64,000 bases of DNA from assembly GCF_021864535.1 (NCBI RefSeq), contig NZ_JAKJIC010000021.1, positions 1-64,000 on the forward strand, in the 5' to 3' direction. Origin of the DNA: Oryzibacter oryziterrae. Lineage in GTDB: Bacteria > Pseudomonadota > Alphaproteobacteria > Rhizobiales > Pleomorphomonadaceae. Within the stretch, counting starts at the first letter, position 1. Each line of letters starts with the position of its first letter. This document shows, in pieces, positions 53,714 to 63,457 of this stretch. Below the pieces are notes generated by a model. That model did no database searches, was not told the DNA's origin, and saw only the letters and a list, made by a program, of their open reading frames with translations. The position numbers were made by a program, and so were the translations under genes.

Positions 53714-54601
53714 GCTGACAGGCTCTATAGTCTTCGTGGACGTGTCGTCGGTACTGACAACCGCTTCGGAGAAGTAGATTTTAATATATTCGCGCACGCC
53801 GGTTAAAAAAGCCAATGGCTTTGTCCGGAAACAGTCTCGGCACATACGCAATTGTTGCATTTTTGTCGGGGCTGGATGGCATCTATGGGCGCTGAACCAG
53901 TGGCTGCCTGTACTGCCTTTCCTCGGAAATGATTGTTTTCTTTGGTGAATTTAATCGTGTGGGATGACCTTTTCCGCTGCCGCTGTCACTTCTCATCCCG
54001 GAGGGCTCGAACATGCGTTCAAAAGTTATCCACAGGCAGGGGACGATCTGCGACTCGAAATTTGGTTCTGAGTAGAGCGAATCACCACCTGGAATCGGAG
54101 TTCGTAACGTTAAAAGCGAGGATTTTGCGTGGAAAGTGATCGAAAAGGGATAGTCCGCCTCACAGGGCTAGAAAGTGGTGAGGCAGACGCGTTGACATCG
54201 AAATGCAGAAAAATTTTCATCAGGCTAGCTGAAAATACTTAGAGTTTGCCGCATCTCCAGGGGTTGCAGGTAGCCTGCAGCCCTTGAGGTCGTCATTTCT
54301 TTATCTATGGTTGAGTGGTTAGCTACTTGTGTATGTATGATGGATATAGCCTCATATGCTCGCTTCTTATCGAAGAGGCTTTCCAACTTGCGGCTCTGGT
54401 GCTCAAGCAAGGGCTTCCATTCAGCTTGCAGCGATATAGCTGAGGTGGGGCGAAGGCTGCGTGCGGCGATCGACTTGGTTGGCGATATCCGTCTGCGAGC
54501 CCGGCGACGGGACGGTCACCAAGAGGCGTCCGTATCTGCCGTGACGGCAACCTTCCGGGATCGAGCCGGGATCGCCCGATGCAGAGGTCCAGGCAACCGC
54601 C
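53714..54601. other. gene-poor lower-GC region with a DnaA box
   Basis: About 890 bases without a convincing gene. A perfect DnaA-box consensus TTATCCACA lies at 54026-54034; I find no second copy nearby. A 120-codon frame at 54307-54669 runs into the next terminator and resembles no protein family. Composition is AT-richer than flanking genes. Confidence 0.5.
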
Positions 54602-54651
54602 AAAAGAAAAGCGCCCAGAGCGCGGCCATGGAGCCTGCAGTCTGGGCGCTT
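54602..54651 (-). terminator. terminator of the cytochrome c gene
   Basis: Read on the minus strand, AAGCGCCCAGA and TCTGGGCGCTT pair around a 21-base loop (arms 54641-54651 and 54609-54619). The stem continues into a T-rich tract, complementary to AAAAGAAAA at 54602-54610. It lies about 40 bases past the stop. Confidence 0.8.
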
Positions 54652-54690
54652 CGATGTTGGAGGCGTTGACCTACCCTGGCAGGGTTGAGG

Positions 54691-55077
54691 TCACTGCGCC
54701 GTCTGTGTCTTCAGATAGGCGATGACGTCGGCGATTTCTTCCGGCTTGGTCAGTCCGGCAAAGGCCATCTTGGTGCCCTTTGCGAACGCTGCCGGCTTGG
54801 TCAGCCAGGCGGTCAGGTTGGCATCGTCCCAAACCTTGCCCGCGCCGGCGTCGACGAGAGCCTTGGAATAGGCAAAGCCCGTCGGACGCTGGGTGATGCC
54901 TGCCCCGGCAACACCATTCAGCTCCGGACCCACCTTATTCTTGGCGCCCGCGCCGACCGCATGGCAGATGGCGCACTTCTTGAACACGACCTCGCCCTTG
55001 GTCGGATCGCCATCCGCCAGCGCCGCAGTCGACATCATGGCGAAAGCGGCCACAGCCACCGACATAACTTTCTTCAT
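54691..55077 (-). CDS. class I cytochrome c (c2/c-550 type)
   Basis: 128 aa, start ATG 55077. Signal peptide about residues 1-21 (STAALA-DG). Heme-binding CAICH in VVFKKCAICHAVG, the conserved GPELNGVAG loop, and the axial Met in GTKMAFAGL. It is a periplasmic electron carrier. It needs the Ccm system, part of which is encoded at 10427-14630. The gene is monocistronic with its own terminator. Confidence 0.92.
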   Translation of the reverse strand: MKKVMSVAVAAFAMMSTAALADGDPTKGEVVFKKCAICHAVGAGAKNKVGPELNGVAGAGITQRPTGFAYSKALVDAGAGKVWDDANLTAWLTKPAAFAKGTKMAFAGLTKPEEIADVIAYLKTQTAQ

Positions 55078-55382
55078 CGTTTCTCTTCCCTTGCCTCTTA
55101 TTCGGAACCCTTTCGGCCCAGTGTGATCGAACATCAGGACTGCGACCATCTCAAGTCAAATATCCTGCGTCACAATGCCAATTTCTCATGCCTACTGCCG
55201 GATTGCCCGAAATACCTTGTTTTGGCGCAATGTTCTCCGGAGTTTTCCGGATACGAGGAGGCCGGACAAAAGATCGCAACGAGCCGGAATTGCCAGCTTG
55301 GGGCGCTTTCTCGTCCGAGGAAAAGCCCATGCTTGCTGCCTTGTCCAAGACAGCCTGCTTGCATTCTGGTGATTGGTGTGAA
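55078..55382. other. intergenic region between cytochrome c and tRNA-Thr
   Basis: About 300 bases that should contain the cytochrome c promoter. Short frames on both strands look like shadows. No repeat or RNA was recognised. Confidence 0.45.
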
Positions 55383-55457
55383 TGGTGCCGGCAGAGAGGA
55401 TTGAACTCCCGACCTTCGGTTTACAAAACCGCTGCACTACCGCTGTGCTATGCCGGC
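55383..55457 (-). tRNA. tRNA-Thr (anticodon TGT)
   Basis: On the minus strand the acceptor GCCGGCA pairs with the 3' side TGCCGGC before the encoded CCA. D-loop sequence GCACAGCGGTAGTGC, anticodon loop TTTGTAA (TGT, reads ACA), and T-arm GGGAGTTCAATCCTC. 75 nt including the encoded CCA. Confidence 0.93.
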
Positions 55458-55633
55458 CCGGGCTCTGAAATCGAGAGCCAAATCAATGTCTCGAACAGCT
55501 CTGACGCGGGGGCGTCATCATTCGAGGCAAACCTGTCGCACCCGCTGCATTCCACACGGAATGTCATTGGATCGACTGCGGATGCAAATACCTCAGAGCT
55601 TCGCGAGGTGCAACCCCACCTGCATGGTGCTGG

Positions 55634-56455
55634 TCAGTCGATGGCCTTGCGGACGACGTAAAGCGACAGCACGGCCGCGTTGGAAACATTCAGGCTCTTG
55701 ATCTCGCCGGGCATGTCGAGCCGCGCAAGAACGTCGCAGATGTCACGCGTACGCTGGCGCAGTCCCTTGCCTTCAGCCCCAAGCACGAGACAGACCGGAC
55801 CGCGTAGCGGCGACTCGTCGAGTGGGGCAGGAGCTTCCGAATCAAGGCCGACAATCTGAAAGCCGGCCGCCTGCATTTCCTCAAGCGTATCACCGAGATT
55901 GCGCACAGCCGACATCGGCACGATGTCCAGCGCCCCCGAGGCCGACTTTGCCAGCACGCCGGATTCGGCGGCACTATGGCGCGTTGTCGTCAGAACCGCG
56001 TCGACGGCAAAAGCGCAGGCCGATCGCAAGATCGCGCCGACATTATGCGGGTCCGTCACCTGGTCGAGGGCGAGGACCAGCTTGGCGCCAGCCAGGTCGA
56101 CCGTCGTCAGCGGCTCAAGTGGCGCCACTTCCAGCGCGCAGCCCTGATGCACTGCTTCCGAACCCAGGAGCTTGTCCAGTTGCATCGGCGAGGCATCTTC
56201 GGCCGCCAGCGGCACCTGCCCATCGTCGAATCTCTCAGCCAACCGCTGCAGCGCATTGCGGGTGGCAAGCAAGCGAATGGCTTTTCGGCGCGGATTCTTC
56301 AGCGCCGCTTCCACCGTGTGCAGGCCATAGAGCCACAAAACTTCCCCGGCCTCCCGCTCCCGCTTGGGGCGAGGGCGAAAGTTCGGGCGGCCTTGGCCAC
56401 CATGCGAAGAATAGGGCGGTTTCTTGCCGCGCGAAAAGGGTTTGTCCGTTGCCAT
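55634..56455 (-). CDS. rlmB: 23S rRNA 2'-O-methyltransferase RlmB (TrmH/SpoU family)
   Basis: 273 aa. A basic N-terminal tail (residues 1-38) precedes a substrate-binding domain (about 39-115, LWLYGLHTVEAALKNP). The SPOUT knot then shows motif 1 (LALDQVTDPHNVGAILRSA), motif 2 (PVCLVLGAEGKGL) and motif 3 (IKSLNVSNAAVLSLY). It methylates G2251 of 23S rRNA in known members. It lies between two tRNA genes on the minus strand. Confidence 0.92.
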   Translation of the reverse strand: MATDKPFSRGKKPPYSSHGGQGRPNFRPRPKREREAGEVLWLYGLHTVEAALKNPRRKAIRLLATRNALQRLAERFDDGQVPLAAEDASPMQLDKLLGSEAVHQGCALEVAPLEPLTTVDLAGAKLVLALDQVTDPHNVGAILRSACAFAVDAVLTTTRHSAAESGVLAKSASGALDIVPMSAVRNLGDTLEEMQAAGFQIVGLDSEAPAPLDESPLRGPVCLVLGAEGKGLRQRTRDICDVLARLDMPGEIKSLNVSNAAVLSLYVVRKAID

Positions 56456-56552
56456 GCCGCCTTATAGCGTTGGGGGCAGGCCGGCGCCAGCCCCGCCGAG
56501 GCGGCGTCCACGGACGAAATCCACTTGCTGCAACAAATCGATGACGATGGGG

Positions 56553-56581
56553 TTGACAGTCGGGTGCATGGTCGCCATAAG
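56553..56581 (+). promoter_or_regulatory. promoter of tRNA-Tyr
   Basis: -35 TTGACA (56553-56558), a 17-base spacer and -10 CATAAG (56576-56581), about 50 bases before the mature tRNA. Confidence 0.65.
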
Positions 56582-56633
56582 AGCGCCCGTTCGGTCGACG
56601 GCAGCGGCGCTGTCCGAGCGGCGAACGTGAGTT

Positions 56634-56718
56634 GGGGGAATGTCCCGAGTGGCAAAGGGGGCGGACTGTAAATCCGCTGGCTAGGCCTTCGTAGGTTCGA
56701 GTCCTACTTCCCCCACCA
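56634..56718 (+). tRNA. tRNA-Tyr (anticodon GTA)
   Basis: 85 nt with a long variable arm. Acceptor GGGGGAA pairs with TTCCCCC, the anticodon loop is CTGTAAA (GTA), T-arm GTAGGTTCGAGTCCTAC, and the CCA is encoded. Confidence 0.95.
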
Positions 56719-57078
56719 TCTCACTTCTCAACATCTTTCCTGCAGACCTTGCGCACGCTGTGACGGCTGACGTTTCGCGCCTCGTTCGTCGGGGTGGCAA
56801 TGCCCCGAGACGAAGGGGCGGCAGTATCTTTTTGAGCGCATAGAATCGGTGTTCCGTCGCGGACCTGCCGTTCTTGAGTCTCCCAGATTTCTCTCCTCAG
56901 CAGTCCCTCGTCCCTGGAGCCGCCAAACAACGAGCGCTGCTGCGATCGGCTCCTGTCTTCGCCCTCCCAGATATACGGCGCGACACACCGCACGCGCGGA
57001 CTCCCTCGGTATGATTGCTGAACCACCTCTTTTGCGTTGGTGTTCCGAAACCCGCCGATTGACAATATTTGGAACGTG
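56719..57078. other. intergenic region upstream of the lacI-type gene
   Basis: About 360 bases without a gene I can support. The hairpin CGTCGGGG with CCCCGAGACG near 56787-56813 may belong to the tRNA-Tyr transcript end. A TTGACA -35-like sequence lies at 57059-57064. Confidence 0.45.
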
Positions 57079-57116
57079 TGAGAAAACGTATTCTCAACTG
57101 AGAAAACCTTTTCCCA
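57079..57116. promoter_or_regulatory. tandem LacI-type operators
   Basis: Site 1, TGAGAAAAC-GTATTCTCA (57079-57096), is an 18-base near-perfect palindrome centred on CG, as in LacI-family operators. Site 2, TGAGAAAAC-CTTTTCCCA (57099-57116), repeats the left arm exactly 20 bases further on. Both lie between a -35-like TTGACA and the regulator start, so autoregulation is likely. Confidence 0.7.
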
Positions 57117-57138
57117 AAGGGTCAATTTGAGGCAAGTG

Positions 57139-58197
57139 ATGAGTTCCAGTGTCGAAACACCAGAGGAAGACGTCTCCGTGCCAGGCCGGATTACAATCCG
57201 CGACGTGGCCAAGGCGGCTGGTGTTTCCATCGCGACAGCCTCCAAGGCGCTCAATGATCGCGGTCGCATGACGCCTGAGACCAGGGCGCGCATTCAAACC
57301 GCAGCGCGCGACCTGGGGTTCACGCCGAATGCCGTGGCGCGGGCGTTGGTCAGCCAGCGGTCCTTCACTATCGGCTTGCTCACCAACGACACCTACGGTC
57401 GATTCACCTTGCCCGTTGCTGCCGGCCTGTCCGCTGCTCTGATCGATCGTGGCGTCTCTGTATTTCTCTGCGCCTTCCAGGATGATCCTGAGGCCGCGCG
57501 CGTCAATCTGCGTGCCATGCAGGATAAATGCGTCGACGGTCTGATCATCGCCGGCAAGCGTATCGATCGCGGTCTGCCGATCGAGTTGCCGCGTCTGTCG
57601 ATGCCGGTGGTGCATGTCTATTCGCTGTGCGGCGACGACGACATCGGCTTCATGCCCGATGACAGGGCAGGGGCTGCACTGGCGGTACAACATCTCATTG
57701 GCCTCGGTCGCCGCCGGATCGCCCATGTCACCGGTCCGCTCGCCTTTGCAGCTGTTGCTCAGCGTACGGAAGGCTGGGCAGACGCGCTCAAGGCTCACGG
57801 TCTGGCCCCCTTTGGGGCGCCTTTGAACGGCACGTGGTCGGAGGGCTTTGGTTATTCCGTCGGTCAGGCTTGGGCGGCGCTGCCGCCCTCCGAGCGTCCC
57901 GACGGTGTGTTTTGCGGAAACGATCAGATCGCGCGCGGCGTTATCGATGCGCTGACTTTGGCCGGCCTGAACGTGCCGCGCGATATATCCGTCGTGGGCT
58001 TCGACAACTGGAGCGTCTTCGCCGAGGCTACACGGCCTCCGCTGACGACGATCGACATGAATCTGCAGGAAATGGGGCGGCAGGCCGGACTGGTGCTGCT
58101 CGATATGGTCGAGGGCTTGCCGGTTGAGCGTGGTCTACGCCGACTGCCCTGCCGCCTGGTGACGCGCCAATCCTGCGGTGTGCCACCGCCCGCTTAA
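57139..58197 (+). CDS. LacI-family transcriptional regulator
   Basis: 352 aa, start ATG 57139 with GAGG six bases upstream. The helix-turn-helix is at about residues 20-65 (ITIRDVAKAAGVSIATASKALN). The periplasmic-binding-protein-like effector domain carries FTIGLLTNDTYGRFTLP, GLIIAGKRID and GVFCGNDQIARGVIDAL. It heads a co-directional sugar ABC transporter/GH127 operon and has tandem palindromic operators just upstream. The effector is expected to be a sugar released from an arabinosyl oligosaccharide; that is an inference. Confidence 0.92.
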   Translation: MSSSVETPEEDVSVPGRITIRDVAKAAGVSIATASKALNDRGRMTPETRARIQTAARDLGFTPNAVARALVSQRSFTIGLLTNDTYGRFTLPVAAGLSAALIDRGVSVFLCAFQDDPEAARVNLRAMQDKCVDGLIIAGKRIDRGLPIELPRLSMPVVHVYSLCGDDDIGFMPDDRAGAALAVQHLIGLGRRRIAHVTGPLAFAAVAQRTEGWADALKAHGLAPFGAPLNGTWSEGFGYSVGQAWAALPPSERPDGVFCGNDQIARGVIDALTLAGLNVPRDISVVGFDNWSVFAEATRPPLTTIDMNLQEMGRQAGLVLLDMVEGLPVERGLRRLPCRLVTRQSCGVPPPA

Positions 58198-58209
58198 GGG
58201 CTTGGTTCC

Positions 58210-58235
58210 GCTCCCGCAGAAAACACAACGGGAGC
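58210..58235 (+). other. hairpin between lacI-type gene and binding-protein gene
   Basis: A 7-bp stem GCTCCCG/CGGGAGC around a 12-base A-rich loop, without a T tract. It may lower read-through or mark a processing site. Confidence 0.35.
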
Positions 58236-58286
58236 CGGATGGTTGGGAAGACGCCCGGGAGGATGGGCGAAACAGGAGGAGACATC

Positions 58287-59534
58287 ATGAATAATCGCAA
58301 CTTGCTTGCGGGAATGACCGTTGCTGTCTTGATTGCACCGTCTGCCGCCTATGCCGACAGCTTCACAATGTGGGCGCGCGCCGACGATTCGACTTTCATG
58401 ACCAAGATCGTCGACGCCTTCAACGCCGGCCATGCCGACAAGGTCGAGCTTCAGATCGTGCCGACCGGCGAACTCGTGCAGAAATACGCCGTCGCGGCCG
58501 CCGGTGGCAGTGCCCCCGACGCACTCTCCCTCGATCTCATCTACACCCCGTCCTTCGCCGCCGCCGGCCAGCTTGAGGACATCACCGACCTGGCAAAGTC
58601 GTTGCCCTATTTCGATGCCCTGTCCAAGGCGCATCTGTCGGTCGGTACCTACAAGGACAAGATCTATGGCGTGCCGTTTTCGGCTGACGCCTCGGTGCTG
58701 ATCTGGAACAAGGACCTGTTTGCCAAGGCGGGGCTCGATCCTGACAAGGGGCCGACCAACTGGGCTGAGATCCGCGCCGATGCCGAGAAGGTCAAGACGC
58801 TCGGCTCCGACATCTACGGCTTCTATTTCTCCGGCAACTGCGGCGGCTGCAACATCTTCACCTTCACGCCGCTGATCTGGGCTTCCGGTGGCGACATCTT
58901 CGCCGACAACGGCGCCAAGTCCACCCTGAACAGCCCCGCCGTCAAGGATGCCGTGGCCTTCTATCAGGGCATGGTCAAGGACGGTCTCGTGCCTGAGGGT
59001 GCCAAGACCGATCCCGGTGCCAACTTCTTCGCCGCCTTCGCCACCGGCAAGATCGGTATCTCGCCGTCCGGTTCCTTCGCCATCGGCGCGCTCAACAGCC
59101 AGTATCCCAACCTGCACTATGGCGTGACGTTCCTGCCGGGCAAGGACGGCAACAAGTCCTCCTTCGCAGGCGGCGACAACTTCGTCGTCACCAAGGGCAC
59201 CAAGAAGATCGAACTGATCAAGCAGTTCCTCGACTTCGCCTACTCCCTGCCGGGGCAGACCCTGCTCGCCAAGAACGGCTCCCTGCCGGTGCGGGCCGAC
59301 ATTGCCAAGGAGGCACTGGCCGGCCTTGATGAGCGCTATCTTATCCCCGCCGAAGCCATGAACGTCGGCCGTACGCCTTATTCGGTGGTGTTCAACGACC
59401 TGATCAACTCGCCGAACGGCCCCTGGAACACGACGCTCAACAACGTGTTCTTCAGCACGCCTGATGCCATCGATCAGGGCCTGGCTGACGGTCAGGACGC
59501 CATGCAGACCATCATCGACCAGGCAGCGCAGTGA
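58287..59534 (+). CDS. sugar ABC transporter substrate-binding protein
   Basis: 415 aa, start ATG 58287 with AGGAGGA upstream. Signal peptide about residues 1-22 (AAYA-DS). Family 1 extracellular solute-binding fold: FTMWARADDSTFMTKIVDAFN, GVPFSADASVLIWNKDLFAKAG, SGNCGGCNIFTFTPLIWA, FAGGDNFVVTKGTKK. It delivers an oligosaccharide to the permeases downstream. The following 32-base hairpin may raise its mRNA level relative to the permeases. Confidence 0.9.
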   Translation: MNNRNLLAGMTVAVLIAPSAAYADSFTMWARADDSTFMTKIVDAFNAGHADKVELQIVPTGELVQKYAVAAAGGSAPDALSLDLIYTPSFAAAGQLEDITDLAKSLPYFDALSKAHLSVGTYKDKIYGVPFSADASVLIWNKDLFAKAGLDPDKGPTNWAEIRADAEKVKTLGSDIYGFYFSGNCGGCNIFTFTPLIWASGGDIFADNGAKSTLNSPAVKDAVAFYQGMVKDGLVPEGAKTDPGANFFAAFATGKIGISPSGSFAIGALNSQYPNLHYGVTFLPGKDGNKSSFAGGDNFVVTKGTKKIELIKQFLDFAYSLPGQTLLAKNGSLPVRADIAKEALAGLDERYLIPAEAMNVGRTPYSVVFNDLINSPNGPWNTTLNNVFFSTPDAIDQGLADGQDAMQTIIDQAAQ

Positions 59535-59558
59535 CCCTGCCGCGACGATGATCCTCAC

Positions 59559-59590
59559 CGTCCGGATCTGGCCCGCCAGACCCGGACGGC
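59559..59590 (+). other. intercistronic hairpin after the binding-protein gene
   Basis: CCGTCCGG-ATCTGG, loop CCCG, CCAGAC-CCGGACGG: a 14-bp stem with a single A-C mismatch. It starts 24 bases after the stop and about 90 bases before the permease. Such structures often shield the upstream mRNA from 3' exonucleases. Confidence 0.65.
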
Positions 59591-59680
59591 AACAGGAACT
59601 GGGGCGCGAACCGGTGTCTCTCCCTGCCGTTTGGCGTTCGCGCCCCCTCTTTTGATCTTGACTTCGAGACGGTGACAGCA

Positions 59681-60622
59681 ATGCCTGCTGGCAGATCGCG
59701 CGGCTTGCCCGCAAACTCGCCCCCCGCCCCAGGTGCCCGCGTCTATCGCCGCAAGCGCCGCAGTTGGGCCGGATTGATCTACGTGTTGCCGGCGGTACTG
59801 CTGGTGCTGGTCTTCTTCGTCCTGCCCTTGTGCATGACCGGCTGGATGTCGCTGCACAATTGGCCGCTGCTTGGCGAGAGCCGCTGGATCGGCCTCGGCA
59901 ACTATATCGCGCTCTGGAAAGACCGCGGTTTCTGGAGGGCCTTGTCCTTCACCGCCTACTACACCGTCGCCGCTACGGTCGGCCTGCTCGGTGTCGGCAT
60001 GGCACTGGCACTGTTCGTCGAGCGGCCGCGGCCTGGCGTCGGGTTCTATCGTACTGCCTTCTTTCTGCCTGTCGTGGTGGGCTTTGCTTCGGCCAGCTTG
60101 CTCTGGGCATGGCTCGCCAACGTGGACTCCGGGCTGTTCTCACCGCTGATGCGCATGCTCGGGATCACGGAGAGCCCCTACAATCTTCTCGCCACCTTCA
60201 CGCCCGCCTTCTGGCTGGTCACCGGCATGGTGATCTGGAAGATGTCGGGCTTCTACATGGTGATCCTGATGAGCGGCCTGCAATCGGTGCCAACCGATTT
60301 CCATGAAGCCGCCCGCATCGACGGTGCCACCCGCACCCAGCGCTTCCTGCACATCACCCTGCCGTTGATCCGCAAGCCGATTGCGCTCGCGCTCATTCTC
60401 TCGGTCACCGGATCGATGCTGGCCTTCGACCAGTTCTACATCATCCTGGCCGGCGGGCCGCAGAACCAGACGATGACCGCCGTCTACTGGATCTTCAACC
60501 AGTCCTTCGTGTCCTTCCGCCTCGGCTATGGCGCTGCATTGTCGGTGGTGCTGCTGGCTATCCTGCTTGTCCTGAGCGTCATCCAACTGCGCCTGCTACG
60601 CGATCGGGAGGACGGACGATGA
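59681..60622 (+). CDS. sugar ABC transporter permease (MalF/UgpA type)
   Basis: 313 aa from ATG 59681 with GGTGA upstream (a GTG at 59672 is possible). A basic N-terminus, six TM segments (first WAGLIYVLPAVLLVLVFFV) and the EAA loop DFHEAARIDGATRTQRFLHITLPLI. It overlaps the partner permease by four bases. Confidence 0.9.
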   Translation: MPAGRSRGLPANSPPAPGARVYRRKRRSWAGLIYVLPAVLLVLVFFVLPLCMTGWMSLHNWPLLGESRWIGLGNYIALWKDRGFWRALSFTAYYTVAATVGLLGVGMALALFVERPRPGVGFYRTAFFLPVVVGFASASLLWAWLANVDSGLFSPLMRMLGITESPYNLLATFTPAFWLVTGMVIWKMSGFYMVILMSGLQSVPTDFHEAARIDGATRTQRFLHITLPLIRKPIALALILSVTGSMLAFDQFYIILAGGPQNQTMTAVYWIFNQSFVSFRLGYGAALSVVLLAILLVLSVIQLRLLRDREDGR

Positions 60623-61485
60623 CCGCACCCCTAACAAGGCAACGTCCCCCACGCACGCGCGCCATCATGCTGATGCAGCATGCCGCCGGGATGTTGGTTG
60701 CCCTGCTGTTCCTGGCGCCCCTGGCCTGGACGGTGCTCGCCACCTTCAAGACAAAGGCGGAATCCGGCGAACCGCCGCTGCCGCCCTGGCCGGTGCATGG
60801 GGTCAGCGTCGAGAATTATTTCTCCATCGGTCAGTTCGGCTCCGGCCTGTCGCATTATGTCGGCAACAGCCTGTTCGTCGCCATCTCCACGGCAATCCTG
60901 ACGATCCTGGTCTCGGTGCTCGCCGGCTATGGCTTCTCCCGCTTCCGCTTTCCCATGAAGGCCATGCTGTTTGTCCTGATCCTGGCGACGCTGATGGTGC
61001 CCTTCCAGTCGATCCTGACGCCGCTGTTCCTGATCCTCGCCGCCCTCAACCTGCAAAACACTTTGACCGGGCTGGTGCTGATCTACGTGACGCTGCAGTT
61101 GCCCTTCTCGGTCTTCATGATGCGCAACGCCTTCGACGCGGTTCCCAACGAAATCGCTGAGGCGGCCCGCATCGACGGCGTCAAGGGCCTGCGCATGCTG
61201 GTCTTCGTGCTGGGACCGCTGGTGCTGCCAGGCGTGGTCTCGGTCGGCCTGATCGCCTTCCTCAACGCCTGGAACGAGTTCCTCGCCGCTCTGGTCTTCC
61301 TGACCGACCAGGACAAATACACCCTGCCGGTGCTGATGACCGCCGTGCGATCGGGACGCTTCGGCGCCATCGACTGGGGCGCGCTGCAAGCCGGTGTCAC
61401 CGTCATGATGATCCCTTGCATCGTCCTGTTCGTCGCCCTGCAACGCTACTACATCCGCGGCCTTACCGCCGGCGCCGTGAAATAA
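60619..61485 (+). CDS. sugar ABC transporter permease (MalG/UgpE type)
   Basis: 288 aa. Six TM segments, first AAGMLVALLFLAPLAWTVLATF. EAA loop EIAEAARIDGVKGLRMLVFVLGPLVLPG. It starts in an ATGA overlap and forms the heterodimeric channel with the preceding permease. Confidence 0.9.
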   Translation: MTAPLTRQRPPRTRAIMLMQHAAGMLVALLFLAPLAWTVLATFKTKAESGEPPLPPWPVHGVSVENYFSIGQFGSGLSHYVGNSLFVAISTAILTILVSVLAGYGFSRFRFPMKAMLFVLILATLMVPFQSILTPLFLILAALNLQNTLTGLVLIYVTLQLPFSVFMMRNAFDAVPNEIAEAARIDGVKGLRMLVFVLGPLVLPGVVSVGLIAFLNAWNEFLAALVFLTDQDKYTLPVLMTAVRSGRFGAIDWGALQAGVTVMMIPCIVLFVALQRYYIRGLTAGAVK

Positions 61486-61513
61486 TCCCTCCACTCCAGA
61501 GTTGAGCATCGCA

Positions 61514-63457
61514 ATGACAACATCCGCTCCCTCCGCCGCCCGCGCCACGGACGCCAAGGCGCAATATCGCCCGCCTTCGCTCAATCAGGTTTCGGTTGGC
61601 GGCTTCTTCGGCCCGCGCATCGATACCATCGCATCGGTCACCGCCCACACGCTGCTCGATCGCTGCATCGAGGCCGGCATGCTGGATCAGATCGATCCCG
61701 ACAGACCCAATCCCGGCTTGCGCATCCCCTACCAGAACGGCAACAGCACGGTGACCACCCAGATGTTCTGGGACTCCGATTTCGGCAAGAGCATCGAAAC
61801 GGCCGCTTATGCCCTCTACCGCAAGCGCGATCCGGAACTGGAAGCCCGCGTCGATGCCATCATCGACGCCTATGGTCGCCTTCAGGCGGACGACGGCTAC
61901 CTGAACTCCTGGTATCTCCGCATCGAGCCCGGCAAGCGCTGGACCAATCTGCGCGACTGCCACGAACTCTATGACGCCGGCCACCTGATGGAAGCGGCGG
62001 TCGCCTATTATCAGGCCACCGGCAAGCGCAAGCTCCTCGACATCATGGCCCGCTATGCCGACCATATCGCCGACGTCTTCGGTCCCGGCGAGGGACAGAA
62101 GCGCGGCTATTGCGGCCATCCCGAGGTCGAACTGGCGCTGGTGCGCCTGGCCCGTGCCACCGGTCGCCAGCGCTTCCTCGATCTTGCGCGCTATTTCGTC
62201 GACGAGCGCGGTCGCCAGCCGCACTACTATGATCAGGAAGCCTATGCCCGCAGCGGCACGCCCGCCGATTTCCACTTCGCGACCTATGAGTACAATCAGT
62301 CGCACGTGCCGGTGCGCGAGCAGCGCACCGTAGTCGGACACGCGGTGCGCGCCGCCTACCTCTATTCCGGCATGGCGGATGTGGCGACCGAGTTCGGCGA
62401 CCGTTCGCTGGTCCCGGCCCTCGAGGCCATCTGGTCGCATCTCACCGATCGGAACCTCTACATCACCGGTGGCTTCGGCCCCTCCGCCCACAACGAAGGC
62501 CTCACCTTCGACTATGATCTGCCCAACGCGACCGCCTATCAGGAAACCTGCGCCTCGGTGGCGCTGGTGTTCTGGGCAGCGCGCATGCTGGGCCTCGGTC
62601 CGGACGCCCGCTATGCCGACGTGATGGAGCAGGCTCTCTACAACAGCGCACTCACTGGCCTGTCGCTGGATGGAACCCGCTTCTTCTATGACAATCCGCT
62701 CGAGAGCCGCGGCCAGCACAATCGATGGACCTGGCATCGCTGCCCCTGCTGCCCGCCCAACATATCCCGTCTGGTGGCGTCCATCGGCACCTACATGTAT
62801 GCCGTCGCCGAGACCGGTATAGCCGTGCATCTTTATTGCGACAGCGTCGCCGACCTGCAGATGAAGGACGGTACCGTAAGGCTGCGGCAGCAGACCCGCT
62901 ATCCCGACGACGGCCATATTGCTTTGACGGTGGAAGGGGAGGTTGCCCGCAGCTTCGATCTCGCCTTGCGCATCCCCGGCTGGTGCGGCTCGGCCAGTCT
63001 GAAGATCAATGGTGCGGCAGTCGACTTGCCCTCTGTCACGGTTGACGGTTATGCCCGCCTTTCCCGCACCTGGACGCCTGGCGACGTGATCGAGCTCGAC
63101 CTGGCCATGCCGGTGGAGACGGTCTTCACTCATCCGTCTGTCGGCGCCAACCAGGGGCGCGTTGCGCTCATGCGCGGACCGTTGGTCTATTGCCTCGAAC
63201 AGGTCGACAACGGCGCCGAGCTCAACTCCCTTGTCCTGACCACGACCAGTCAGTTCCGCTGCGACCGCACCGACGACCTCGGCGGCACGGTCGTCATCAC
63301 AGCTGATGGTCTTCGCGAACAGGGCAAGCTAACCTCGCTCTACAGCAGCCAGGCGCCCGCTCGTGAGCCGGCGACAATTCGCGCCATTCCCTATCATGTC
63401 TGGGACAATCGCCAGAGCGGCGAAATGCTGGTCTGGCTCCGCCGGGAGGGACAGTGA
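61514..63457 (+). CDS. GH127 beta-L-arabinofuranosidase
   Basis: 647 aa from ATG 61514 (an in-frame TTG is at 61502). No signal peptide, so it is cytoplasmic. An (alpha/alpha)6 barrel is followed by beta domains. Active-site residues align with Bifidobacterium HypBA1 (E322, E338, C340, C417, C418 as I remember). Here they are E328 (SAHNEGLTF), E344 and C346 (YQETCA), and C412-C413 (HRCPCCPPN); the 16-residue spacing of the two Glu is conserved. These would form the zinc site with the Cys nucleophile. It releases beta-L-arabinose from imported oligosaccharides, for example hydroxyproline-linked plant glycans. The stop overlaps the next ATG by one base. Confidence 0.9.
   Translation: MTTSAPSAARATDAKAQYRPPSLNQVSVGGFFGPRIDTIASVTAHTLLDRCIEAGMLDQIDPDRPNPGLRIPYQNGNSTVTTQMFWDSDFGKSIETAAYALYRKRDPELEARVDAIIDAYGRLQADDGYLNSWYLRIEPGKRWTNLRDCHELYDAGHLMEAAVAYYQATGKRKLLDIMARYADHIADVFGPGEGQKRGYCGHPEVELALVRLARATGRQRFLDLARYFVDERGRQPHYYDQEAYARSGTPADFHFATYEYNQSHVPVREQRTVVGHAVRAAYLYSGMADVATEFGDRSLVPALEAIWSHLTDRNLYITGGFGPSAHNEGLTFDYDLPNATAYQETCASVALVFWAARMLGLGPDARYADVMEQALYNSALTGLSLDGTRFFYDNPLESRGQHNRWTWHRCPCCPPNISRLVASIGTYMYAVAETGIAVHLYCDSVADLQMKDGTVRLRQQTRYPDDGHIALTVEGEVARSFDLALRIPGWCGSASLKINGAAVDLPSVTVDGYARLSRTWTPGDVIELDLAMPVETVFTHPSVGANQGRVALMRGPLVYCLEQVDNGAELNSLVLTTTSQFRCDRTDDLGGTVVITADGLREQGKLTSLYSSQAPAREPATIRAIPYHVWDNRQSGEMLVWLRREGQ

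Noticed and set aside
54026-54034. DnaA box as evidence for the chromosomal origin
   Set aside because: Only one box was found and none of the usual origin neighbours (hemE, parAB, dnaA) are present.
54307-54669. 120-codon plus-strand frame upstream of the cytochrome c gene end
   Set aside because: It crosses the cytochrome c terminator hairpin and looks like no known protein.
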